DNA of 13,836 nucleotides from Actinomycetota bacterium (GTDB lineage Bacteria; Actinomycetota; Actinomycetes; S36-B12; UBA5976). Each line of letters starts with the position of its first letter. The stretch's first letter is position 1. Made by a program: the position numbers and the translations under genes. The DNA is taken from positions 1 through 13,836 of the forward strand of contig WLGZ01000011.1 in NCBI GenBank assembly GCA_009702945.1, in the 5' to 3' direction. A model generated the notes under the pieces. That model was given only the letters and a program-made list of their open reading frames with translations, made no database searches and had not been told where the DNA came from. Positions 6,797 to 13,836 of this stretch are shown piece after piece.

Positions 6797-8557
6797 TTAA
6801 GCAAGTGCTACTTGGGCACTCACAAGGACTTTGTCTTCAATTGATTCACGAGTCCAACGCATTGTGATCTCATCCAGAATCTGGCTGCCAACTCCCGGTG
6901 AACCCAACAGATTTGTTTCACCATTGTTTTTGACTTCAATTTGAATCGATCCATCATTTAGATCTTGAATTGAGACTTCGACCGATCGAGCTTTTCCGTG
7001 GCGAATTGCATTCGTCACGCTCTCTTTAACAATCACATTGATGCAATGCGAGGTAACTTGATTGGCTGAGATTAAGTCAAATAGCTTGTCATCGATGGCT
7101 ACCTCAACTCTGCAAACACCTTGCCAAAGTTCAACTAGGTCGGCTAATGAAGTTTTCAAGTCGAGGCTTGGCCCATCTAGATTCGTTAGTGATTCTGTTG
7201 CTCGCACTAGGTCTTGGCGAACCTTCTCAAGTAGTTCTTCATCAACTACTTGAGCACCAAGAATTCTCATGTTTGCCGCAGTTAGAGAAGCTTGGACTGA
7301 CCCATGCAAAGTTTGCGCGGCCCGCTGGCGCACGTGCCAGATCAATTGTGAGGTGCGATTAAGTTCAAGATTTAGCTGTTGGTTTGCCTCACGCAATTCC
7401 GCATCAAATGAGGCTCGTTGATTGTCTAAGGCCAATCCGTAAGTAAGAAGCAAACCTACAATCATGGTTCCAAGCGTTGAAGTTGGTGCTAATGAAAGGC
7501 GATCTAAAACATCAATTCCAAACCAACGAACAATAAGTAGAGCGGGTGTCCATGCGACAGATAGAACCGCAGCCAATATGAGAAATGCAAGGCCAGATCG
7601 AATTGGTCTATTTGAAATTGGAAGCCGAACAAAAGCAGCAAGAATTATTGCCAACGGGGCGTAAGAAACCAAAACAATAGGTAGTGAGGAATATCCGAGA
7701 TATAGATATGCACCGGTGGTATTTGGAACTGCAAGAATCAAGTAAATCGCTATCGGGCTTACTACGTTTCGAAGTATCACAGTTTGCGGAAGCCGAATTA
7801 ACGATGGACTTTTTTCCAAGGCTGTGACACGAGGTATGTCGATGGCTTTCTGTTTGTGGAGCGCTGCGCTTACAGGGCGTAGTTTCGAATCGATGAGTTC
7901 AGCAATCTTGATAGCTGACGCCTTTAAATTCGTAGAATCTTTAGCTGATAGATCTTTTAGGTAGTTAGAGATCTCAAGCACTGCTGGTTCAATGCTTTGC
8001 GTTACGATCTGTGAAATTTCAATTCGCTGCTGTTCTACTAACTCTTGCGCGGAATCTCTTGCCTCAATCAATGCCTCACGTTCACTGACTAATTCAGCTT
8101 GGGTTTGGGCATGATCTTTAATGATTGCTGCAATCAATACCGTAACCGAAAGCGTCAAAGTTCCAAGTAATGCGCCAGCAAATGCTCGATAAACAAACTG
8201 TTGATCAGGAGCAAGTCCCACCATCAACGACAACTGACCCACCGCTAACGAACGACTGACAGATCCAATGGCGAAGATAACAAGGGTTGCAAACGGTTTC
8301 GGTGAATAAGGTCCCGCTGGTAGAAATATCAATCGCAGGGCCAGCAATACCAGAGCCGCAAACGCATGGGCCAGAATTCCAACAACTACCCAACCAATGC
8401 GCGAGGTTCCAAAACGGTTGCCGTCGAAGGTAACCACAATAAGGATGCCGATTGGCAGTGTCCATAAAAATACGCGCTTGGTGAACGCTTCACTGCTGCC
8501 GACTAAGCGTAAAGTTTCGCCAAGTGATCTGGCGCCGGCTTTGGTGTCGTCACTCAT
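6797..8557 (-). CDS. Membrane sensor histidine kinase-like protein with two membrane blocks
   Basis: The chosen ATG at 8557 gives 586 residues and overlaps the response-regulator stop as ATGAGTGA, a coupling signal. An upstream in-frame ATG would intrude 12 codons into the regulator gene. Order: first membrane block (about 28-148, four helices), charged helical or coiled-coil linker (about 148-225), second membrane block (about 262-375, five or six helices), second coiled coil (378-405). A HisKA_3-like dimerisation segment RAAQTLHGSVQASL follows, with candidate phospho-histidine H418. The ATPase domain shows an N box, VIVKESVTNAIRHG (509-522), and a glycine-rich stretch, GSPGVGSQILDEI (552-564). 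Oddities: Gly follows H418 where an acid is usual, and the expected DNG box reads NNG (544-546). It presumably signals to the adjacent response regulator. The stimulus is unknown. Confidence 0.8.
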   Translation of the reverse strand: MSDDTKAGARSLGETLRLVGSSEAFTKRVFLWTLPIGILIVVTFDGNRFGTSRIGWVVVGILAHAFAALVLLALRLIFLPAGPYSPKPFATLVIFAIGSVSRSLAVGQLSLMVGLAPDQQFVYRAFAGALLGTLTLSVTVLIAAIIKDHAQTQAELVSEREALIEARDSAQELVEQQRIEISQIVTQSIEPAVLEISNYLKDLSAKDSTNLKASAIKIAELIDSKLRPVSAALHKQKAIDIPRVTALEKSPSLIRLPQTVILRNVVSPIAIYLILAVPNTTGAYLYLGYSSLPIVLVSYAPLAIILAAFVRLPISNRPIRSGLAFLILAAVLSVAWTPALLIVRWFGIDVLDRLSLAPTSTLGTMIVGLLLTYGLALDNQRASFDAELREANQQLNLELNRTSQLIWHVRQRAAQTLHGSVQASLTAANMRILGAQVVDEELLEKVRQDLVRATESLTNLDGPSLDLKTSLADLVELWQGVCRVEVAIDDKLFDLISANQVTSHCINVIVKESVTNAIRHGKARSVEVSIQDLNDGSIQIEVKNNGETNLLGSPGVGSQILDEITMRWTRESIEDKVLVSAQVALA

Positions 8558-9230
8558 TGACAATCGGCAGGCCGGCTGCCTCGATGTAGGCACGAGCTGC
8601 TGCGGTTCGTGTACTTACTGTTGGATCACCCTCGATACCCGCAGCCATTAAGGTTCGACGGATCAAGTGTTCAACCGCCCGAACAGTTGAATCACGTTGT
8701 TCTGCGATTTCGGCATTAGACATACCAAGGGCGATGCTTCGCAAAACTGATATTTGTGATTTAGAAAGATCTGCAAGTGGTCGATCAGGATCTAAGTGAT
8801 GACGAAGCTCATGATCAATATCATCGCGTAGCACGCGTTCAATAATCTCTGTCAAGATACCCGGTTGCGAGATTGTTTCTTTGCGAATGTAGGCAGCGCG
8901 CTTTGGAATAGAACTTGCATCTTGCCCAGCAAATCTTGGATCAGGTAAGTGAGTCAAGAAAACAATTGCGATTTGTGGTGATGAAGTTGCAATGTATTCC
9001 GCAAGATCAAGTCCAGTTGGACCATTGCCTAATTCGATATCAAGTAATGCAACATCGGGATCAACTTCAAGGATTACGCGCTTGGCTTCCGCAGCTGAAG
9101 CAGCAACACTTACCGAAAACTTGCTGCCTTTTAAACTGTCAGCAATTAGTGAGCGTAATAACGGATCGTCTTCGACAACTAAGACTTTTCGAGACTCGAA
9201 GTTTGCTACCGAATTCGTCGCAACCGACAT
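8550..9230 (-). CDS. Two-component response regulator, REC plus LuxR-type HTH
   Basis: From the ATG at 9230 the protein has 226 residues. The receiver domain (about 13-125) shows the acidic pocket EDD (20-22), phospho-acceptor D64 (ALLDIEL), T93 (FLTHL) and K117 (YIRK), so all activation residues are present. A C-terminal helix-turn-helix (about 155-200) follows: LSKSQISVLRSIALGMSNAEIAEQ carries the LuxR/NarL GxSNxEIA pattern, and the recognition region is TVRAVEHLIRR. It is a probable DNA-binding transcription factor controlled by the kinase encoded next, with which it overlaps by 8 bases. The start lies 13 bases after the cold-shock stop. A longer in-frame ATG at 9269 would overlap the cold-shock gene and adds only unconserved residues. 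No strong Shine-Dalgarno is seen, which fits co-translation. Target genes cannot be inferred. Confidence 0.87.
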   Translation of the reverse strand: MSVATNSVANFESRKVLVVEDDPLLRSLIADSLKGSKFSVSVAASAAEAKRVILEVDPDVALLDIELGNGPTGLDLAEYIATSSPQIAIVFLTHLPDPRFAGQDASSIPKRAAYIRKETISQPGILTEIIERVLRDDIDHELRHHLDPDRPLADLSKSQISVLRSIALGMSNAEIAEQRDSTVRAVEHLIRRTLMAAGIEGDPTVSTRTAAARAYIEAAGLPIVNE

Positions 9231-9243
9231 TGCGCAGACTCGG

Positions 9244-9627
9244 TTAGGCGTCGATTTGGTCAGCAACACCGCGAAGCACGGCTACGAGCTTCTCGGTCTG
9301 CTTGTCATCTGGGTAACGGCCACGACGAAGATTTCCCGCGTAACCATCAAGAAGTTTGATGACATCTTCCAAAACAATGGCCATGTCTTCAGCATCTCTG
9401 CGGCCACCCTTGGAAACACTTGGTGGTGCTTCCAGGATTCGCAATGACAATGCCTGCATACCCTTCTTGCCATCGGCCACGCCAAACTCACAGCGAGTGC
9501 CGTTCTTCAAAGTTAAGGTGCCAGCTGGGAGTGCGGAGGCATGCAAAAATACCTCTTCGCCTTCATCCGTTTGAAGAAAGCCGAAGCCCTTCTCGGAATC
9601 GTAAAACTTCACTTTGCCTGTAGGCAC
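9244..9627 (-). CDS. Cold-shock domain protein with actinobacterial C-terminal extension
   Basis: This 127-residue nucleic-acid-binding protein has an N-terminal cold-shock domain (1-66) with the RNP1-like motif KGFGFLQ (13-19) and the RNP2-like motif EVFLHASAL (25-33). A helical extension (about 76-127, ending GVADQIDA) follows. It is longer than the 65-70 residues of CspA and matches the two-part actinobacterial type found near XPB genes. It probably acts as an RNA chaperone or regulator of translation and transcription. The tyrosine in KVKFYDSEKG replaces the usual WF/WFN aromatic. The start is GTG at 9627, chosen for a strong AAGGAG ending 6 nt upstream. It is first in a likely operon with the response regulator and kinase, and divergent from the XPB unit. 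Confidence 0.92.
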   Translation of the reverse strand: MPTGKVKFYDSEKGFGFLQTDEGEEVFLHASALPAGTLTLKNGTRCEFGVADGKKGMQALSLRILEAPPSVSKGGRRDAEDMAIVLEDVIKLLDGYAGNLRRGRYPDDKQTEKLVAVLRGVADQIDA

Positions 9628-9633
9628 GGTGTT

Positions 9634-9654
9634 CTCCTTGCGCTGGTTACTTTA
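9634..9654 (-). promoter_or_regulatory. Candidate -10 box and strong RBS of the cold-shock gene
   Basis: On the minus strand TAAAGT (9654-9649) fits TAnnnT and would start transcription near 9642, giving a leader of about 15 nt. AAGGAG (9639-9634) is a near-perfect Shine-Dalgarno 6 nt before the GTG start and is the strongest ribosome site in the window. No good -35 was found. The leader is short, unlike the long structured leader of E. coli cspA. Confidence 0.4.
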
Positions 9655-9788
9655 TGTGACATTCGTTAAACGATTGCCTTACTCAAGGGTAGATGAAAAG
9701 TCCGAATCCGCCCAAACCTGCGATTTCAATGCACAATCCGCACAGGAAAGCAATAAATCTCAAGTGGCGCTAAGCAACCTAAACCGCG

Positions 9789-9794
9789 TAACGT
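9789..9794 (+). promoter_or_regulatory. Candidate -10 box of the XPB-partner gene (leaderless)
   Basis: TAACGT lies exactly 6 nt before the ATG at 9801, and no Shine-Dalgarno precedes that ATG, so transcription probably starts at the A of the start codon. A weak TGGCGC lies 18 nt upstream in the -35 position. The 173-base divergent gap from 9628 to 9800 otherwise holds the cold-shock promoter and no convincing gene. Confidence 0.45.
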
Positions 9795-9800
9795 AGCAAG

Positions 9801-12104
9801 ATGAGCACTTCTAAAAAGGCTGAAACGGTCATGCGCCCACGGTCTTTGGCAGATGATCTACGCCAGCGAAGTGACGAAGCACTGGAAGTCTTATTCGCAA
9901 CGCGTCCAGACTTGCTGCACCCGGTTCCTACTGATCTTGGCCAGCTAGCAGTTCGGGCAACCACATCGCCAAGTGTTGGTGCCGCGCTTGATGCTCTGAA
10001 CCACATTGAACTTAGTGTTTGTGAAGTCTTAGCTGCGCTGCCAGATCCTGCTGCTCGCGTTGAAGTTCATGCCGGACTTAAAGGCGCAGTTGGTTACAAC
10101 GCCAAAGCAATCGATGCAGCAATTGATCGTTTGCTTTCCAGTGCATTGGTTTGGGGCGATGACGAAGAACTTCACTTAGTTCGAGTTGCTCGCGAATCTT
10201 TTGGCGCTTACCCATGTGGTCTGGCTGCATCGTTTGCAGATTCGCGTCGCAAAGTTCGGGAGTATGCGAATAAGAAAACGCTCGCTGAGAAGACTCTTGC
10301 TAGCGGTCCAGATGAAGTTCGCGACATCATGAACCAACTTTTGTGGGGAACTCCAGCTGGAACAATGCGCCAAGCGAACCGTTCCGTTCGCATTGAAGAT
10401 GCCAAGTCACCATTGGAATGGTTGCTTGCTCATGAGTTGATCGTTCCAGTTAGTGATAACTCAGTTGTCGTGCCACGCGAAGTTTCAATTTCATTGCGTA
10501 ACGGATTACTTCTAAAGGAAATCAAAACCGACAGTGGTCAGCCAGTTTTAAGTTCGGTTGATTTCAAGCGAGTTAATGACACCGGAGCGCACGCTGCTTT
10601 AGATTTTGTTCGTCTTGTTGAAACTTTGCTTGAAGCTTGGTCCATTGAACCGCCATCACAACTTCGTGGTGGTGGACTCGCGATTCGCGATCTAGCGGCC
10701 GCAAAGGATTTGCTTCGAGTATCCGAACATTTAACTGCATTAGTTATTGAAGTTGCATTTGCTTCTGGCTTACTTGCTGCGGATGCAACTGATGGTTGGT
10801 TACCAACTACTGCATATGATCGCTGGCTGAGCATTGATGATGCTTCCCGTTGGACGTTGCTTGCCCAAGCCTGGCGAGACATGGCTCGCGCACCTCACGT
10901 TGTTGGTGGCGACGGTGGCGATCGAATCAATTCCTTAACTTCAGCAGTTGAACGTGGCTTTATCAATCCACTACGTATTTCGCTTTTGGACATCTACTTA
11001 GGTCTTGATGATGGTGCCACAACTAGTGCTGCAATCATTACTGATCATCTAGATTGGCATCGCCCGCGACGTTCTTCGATGGTTCGCGCAGCTGCCGTTT
11101 CTGCTGTGCTGGATGAAGCAGCAACTCTTGGAATCACTGCGCTTGGATCGTTAACTTCATTTGGTCGCGCTGTAGCCAAGGGTGATGACCCAACCAAGGT
11201 TTTAGGTTCACTTCTGCCTAATCCAGTTGACCATGTAATTGTGCAAGCGGATTTAACAGCGTTGGCACCTGGACGGCTAGCTGCAAACCAGCGCCGAACT
11301 ATGGCTGTAATTGCTGATGTTGAATCAACTGGCGCTGCAACTACTTACCGCTTCACCGAAAACTCAATCCGCAGAGCGTTAGATCAAGGCCAATCAGCCA
11401 ACGACATTATTGAATTCTTGGCAGCTCTTTCCAAGACCCCTTTGCCACAACCACTCACCTATTTAATTGAAGATGTAGCTCGTAAGCACGGAGTATTGCG
11501 TGTTGGTGTGGCATCGATTTACCTGCGTTGTGATGACGAGCAATTAGTTGCAGCGGTCCAGGCTGATCGACGTTTGGCATCGCTAAAGTTCCGATCCCTT
11601 GCGCCAGGAATCGTCGTTAGCTCATCGCCTGCTGACATCGTGCTGGAAAAGCTTCGCGCCTGTGGTTATGCCCCAGTTGCCGAGAGCGCAGAAGGCGCAG
11701 TACTTATTCATCGTCCAGATACCAAGCGCACGTCGGTTCGCGCCACTGCCTCACCAGTTACTGTCACCGGACCATCGAGTCGTTTGGTTACTGCTGCCGT
11801 GAAGGCATTGCGCGCTGGCGAACGCGTCGATGCCAGTAAGCCGGTTCCAACAAATGGTCCGCGCAGCACGACTTCCCAAACTTTGACTCTGCTTAATGAT
11901 GCGTTAGCGCAAGGTAAAGAAGTTTGGATTGGTTACGCCGATAAAGGTGGAATGACCAGTGAACGAATTGTTGAGCCGCTAACAATTACCGGTGGTTTCT
12001 TAACTGCTTTTGATGTTCGAACTAACGAGGTGCGCACCTTCACTATTGCTCGAATCACTGGCGCTGAACTTGCTGAGAACGTTGACGAAGAAGGAACTGC
12101 ATAA
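9801..12104 (+). CDS. Helicase-associated protein, Helicase_C_3-like and WYL-like domains (XPB partner)
   Basis: This 767-residue cytoplasmic protein is co-encoded with XPB. The N-terminal half (1-450) is mainly helical with winged-helix-like segments. At about 475-605 is the segment HVIVQADLTALAPGRLA..., typical of the Helicase_C_3 (XPB/Ssl2 N-terminal-like) family. A linker (640-690) leads to a WYL-like beta domain (about 692-755) with KEVWIGYADKGGMTSERIVE and VRTFTIARITGAEL. There is no Walker A or DEAD/DEVH box, so it is not itself a helicase. The length matches the actinobacterial family (for example the gene next to ercc3 in Mycobacterium tuberculosis, as I recall). The stop overlaps the XPB start by one base (TAATG). 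A DNA- or nucleotide-sensing partner or regulator of XPB is inferred. The start is supported by the upstream TAACGT box. Confidence 0.85.
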   Translation: MSTSKKAETVMRPRSLADDLRQRSDEALEVLFATRPDLLHPVPTDLGQLAVRATTSPSVGAALDALNHIELSVCEVLAALPDPAARVEVHAGLKGAVGYNAKAIDAAIDRLLSSALVWGDDEELHLVRVARESFGAYPCGLAASFADSRRKVREYANKKTLAEKTLASGPDEVRDIMNQLLWGTPAGTMRQANRSVRIEDAKSPLEWLLAHELIVPVSDNSVVVPREVSISLRNGLLLKEIKTDSGQPVLSSVDFKRVNDTGAHAALDFVRLVETLLEAWSIEPPSQLRGGGLAIRDLAAAKDLLRVSEHLTALVIEVAFASGLLAADATDGWLPTTAYDRWLSIDDASRWTLLAQAWRDMARAPHVVGGDGGDRINSLTSAVERGFINPLRISLLDIYLGLDDGATTSAAIITDHLDWHRPRRSSMVRAAAVSAVLDEAATLGITALGSLTSFGRAVAKGDDPTKVLGSLLPNPVDHVIVQADLTALAPGRLAANQRRTMAVIADVESTGAATTYRFTENSIRRALDQGQSANDIIEFLAALSKTPLPQPLTYLIEDVARKHGVLRVGVASIYLRCDDEQLVAAVQADRRLASLKFRSLAPGIVVSSSPADIVLEKLRACGYAPVAESAEGAVLIHRPDTKRTSVRATASPVTVTGPSSRLVTAAVKALRAGERVDASKPVPTNGPRSTTSQTLTLLNDALAQGKEVWIGYADKGGMTSERIVEPLTITGGFLTAFDVRTNEVRTFTIARITGAELAENVDEEGTA

Positions 12105-13762
12105 TGACTGATGGACCGTTAATCGTTCAAAGCGACAAGACACTGCTACTTGAAATCGATCACGAGTTAAGCAGTGAGTGCCGACATGCGATCGCGCCAT
12201 TTGCTGAGCTTGAACGCGCCCCAGAACACATTCACACTTATCGCATCACTCCACTTGGACTTTGGAATGCCCGCGCTGCACTACATGACGCCGAATCAGT
12301 CGTGGATACCTTGCTGAAATATTCCCGCTATCCAGTTCCGCATGCACTGCTTGTTGACATTGCTGAAACCATGGCACGTTATGGTCGCTTGCAATTACAC
12401 ATGCACCCAGTTCATGGCTTAGTGCTGACTGCAAATGATCGCACCGTACTGGAAGAGATTTTGCATTCAAAGAAAATCACGCCACTGGTTGGTAAGCGAA
12501 TTGATGAAGACACCATTGCCGTTCACGCCAGCGAACGCGGGAATATCAAGCAAGCATTGTTGAAGCTTGGTTGGCCAGCTGAAGACTTGGCTGGTTATGT
12601 TGATGGCGAAGCTCACCCAATTGCACTTGCCGAGAATTCCTTTGAGCTTCGCACTTACCAACGCGAAGCTGCTGAAGGTTTTTGGCATGGTGGCTCTGGT
12701 GTTGTTGTGCTGCCTTGTGGTGCAGGCAAAACAATTGTTGGCGCCGCGGCCATGGCACTAGCTGGTGCAACGACTTTGATCCTTGTAACAAACACTGTGT
12801 CCGCTCGACAGTGGAAAGCTGAATTACTCAAGCGCACCACACTGACTGAAGAAGAGATCGGTGAATACTCCGGCGCCCGCAAAGAAATTCGCCCGGTAAC
12901 AATTGCGACTTACCAAGTTATGACGACTCGTCGTCAGGGTGTTTACGCACACTTGGAATTGTTCGATGCCCGCGACTGGGGTTTGATTATTTATGACGAA
13001 GTTCATTTACTTCCAGCGCCGGTGTTTAGATTTACAGCTGACATTCAAGCTCGTCGACGCCTTGGACTAACTGCAACCTTGGTTCGCGAAGATGGCATGG
13101 AAGGTGAAGTCTTTTCACTGATCGGTCCAAAGCGTTATGACGCGCCTTGGAAAGACATCGAAGCTCAGGGTTACATCGCGCCGGCCGATTGCGCGGAAGT
13201 TCGCGTGACTTTGCCAGATGCTGAGCGTTTGGCTTATGCAATGGCAGAACCTGAAGAGCGTTACCGCCTTGCCAGTACTACTTCATATAAGAATCGCGTT
13301 GTTGAGCACCTAGTTAACTTACATCCGGACGATCACATCCTGGTAATTGGTCAGTACTTGGATCAACTTGATGAGATCAGTACTCACTTGGGTGTGCCAA
13401 CAATTACCGGAGCGACTCCGATCAAGGAGCGAGAGCGGTTGTTCCAATCCTTCCGCGAAGGTGAAACTCGAGTTCTAGTGGTTTCAAAGGTTGCTAACTT
13501 TTCAATTGACTTACCAGAAGCTGGCGTAGCGATTCAGATCAGTGGCACGTTTGGTTCTAGGCAAGAAGAAGCACAACGGCTAGGTCGAATCCTTCGACCA
13601 AAGGGTGACAAGCGTTCGGCGCATTTCTACACCATCGTTACTCGCGACACCGTAGATGCAGATTTCGCAGCTCACCGTCAAAGGTTCTTGGCCGAACAGG
13701 GTTATGCCTACCGAATTATTGACGCGGATGACCTTTTATATGGAAATCCAGTGGCCGATTAG
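12104..13762 (+). CDS. XPB-type DNA repair helicase (superfamily 2, 3'-5')
   Basis: This is a 552-residue ATP-dependent DNA helicase. The N-terminal 170 residues form the helicase-associated/damage-recognition-like domain. The Q-like region LRTYQREAAEGFW (182-194) precedes Walker A in PCGAGKT (204-210), motif Ia VTNTVSARQW (228-237), Walker B DEVH (298-301), motif III TAT (323-325), the XPB-specific RED triad R328-E329-D330, a thumb-like helical stretch (372-405), motif V-like SKVANFSIDLPEAGVAIQIS (461-480) and motif VI QRLGRILRP (491-499). The presence of all motifs indicates an active enzyme. The length matches bacterial XPB (about 550). In archaea XPB works with the nuclease Bax1. Here the co-encoded partner is the upstream helicase-associated protein. 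The cellular role (nucleotide excision repair or transcription-linked remodelling) is not settled in bacteria. Confidence 0.95.
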   Translation: MTDGPLIVQSDKTLLLEIDHELSSECRHAIAPFAELERAPEHIHTYRITPLGLWNARAALHDAESVVDTLLKYSRYPVPHALLVDIAETMARYGRLQLHMHPVHGLVLTANDRTVLEEILHSKKITPLVGKRIDEDTIAVHASERGNIKQALLKLGWPAEDLAGYVDGEAHPIALAENSFELRTYQREAAEGFWHGGSGVVVLPCGAGKTIVGAAAMALAGATTLILVTNTVSARQWKAELLKRTTLTEEEIGEYSGARKEIRPVTIATYQVMTTRRQGVYAHLELFDARDWGLIIYDEVHLLPAPVFRFTADIQARRRLGLTATLVREDGMEGEVFSLIGPKRYDAPWKDIEAQGYIAPADCAEVRVTLPDAERLAYAMAEPEERYRLASTTSYKNRVVEHLVNLHPDDHILVIGQYLDQLDEISTHLGVPTITGATPIKERERLFQSFREGETRVLVVSKVANFSIDLPEAGVAIQISGTFGSRQEEAQRLGRILRPKGDKRSAHFYTIVTRDTVDADFAAHRQRFLAEQGYAYRIIDADDLLYGNPVAD

Positions 13763-13772
13763 CCCTGCATAA

Positions 13773-13795
13773 GGGGGGTTTCCCCGTAACGGGGA
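13773..13795 (+). terminator. GC-rich hairpin after the XPB gene
   Basis: TCCCCGT-A-ACGGGGA (13781-13795) is a perfect 15-base palindrome 18 bases after the stop codon. Upstream GGGGGG (13773-13778) can pair instead with the same CCCC (13782-13785) across TTT, giving a competing shorter stem. No T run follows, which is usual for actinobacterial terminators. It is the likely end of the XPB transcript. Confidence 0.55.
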
Positions 13796-13836
13796 CGCCG
13801 TAATTCCACGCAGTTAATACGATGAACGCTCACGGG

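Noticed and set aside
8555..8593. Earlier in-frame ATG for the histidine kinase
   Set aside because: It would overlap the regulator gene by 44 bases and adds 12 residues without family similarity. The ATG at 8557 sits in a coupling overlap instead.
8915..9447. Overlapping plus-strand frames across the regulator and cold-shock genes
   Set aside because: They are antisense to well-supported genes and lack domains or ribosome sites.
9663..9673. TCGTTAAACGA palindrome upstream of the cold-shock gene
   Set aside because: At 11 bases with an odd centre and no second copy nearby, it is not enough to call an operator.
9614..9796. 60-codon plus-strand frame in the divergent promoter gap
   Set aside because: It begins within the cold-shock coding region and runs through both promoters. 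The composition is not protein-like and there is no start signal.
13822..13836. ATG at the right edge that could start another gene
   Set aside because: Only five codons are visible and there is no clear ribosome site or correctly spaced -10 box, so it cannot be supported.

Overview
The window looks like chromosomal DNA from an actinobacterium of moderate GC with tight gene packing. The evidence is protein content: a DUF2530 protein, a DUF3027 protein, a cold-shock protein with a C-terminal extension, and an XPB helicase coupled to a helicase-associated partner are all typical of Actinobacteria. Intergenic gaps are short, start/stop overlaps are frequent, and several genes have a TAnnnT box 6-7 nt before the start codon, as in leaderless actinobacterial transcripts. 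A streamlined aquatic lineage (acI/Nanopelagicales-like) would fit, but that is inference. I see no mobile element, CRISPR array, tRNA or rRNA, and no gap above 300 bases lacks a gene.

Left part (1-1853): an AzgA-type purine permease on the minus strand is divergent from a small DUF2530 membrane protein on the plus strand. Only 23 bases separate the two start codons, and the two putative -10 boxes overlap back to back inside a short palindrome. The DUF2530 gene converges on the next minus-strand gene, and their stop codons overlap.

Middle (1850-6702, minus strand, transcribed right to left): a four-gene operon runs DUF3027 protein, LicC-like nucleotidyltransferase, glycerol-1-phosphate-dehydrogenase-like enzyme, then a large polytopic membrane protein resembling a GT-C glycosyltransferase. 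Genes 1/2 and 2/3 overlap and 3/4 are 13 bases apart. Together they suggest that a reduced polyol phosphate is made, activated with a nucleotide, and used in an envelope lipid or glycan. The product is unknown. This is the least explained system here.

Right-middle (6797-9627, minus strand): cold-shock protein, LuxR-type response regulator and a two-block membrane histidine kinase form a second likely operon. The kinase has atypical residues at two catalytic positions.

Right part (9801-13762, plus strand): a probably leaderless gene for a 767-residue XPB-partner protein (Helicase_C_3-like plus WYL-like domains) overlaps by one base the XPB-type DNA helicase, which carries all the expected motifs including RED. 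A GC-rich hairpin follows and probably ends this unit.
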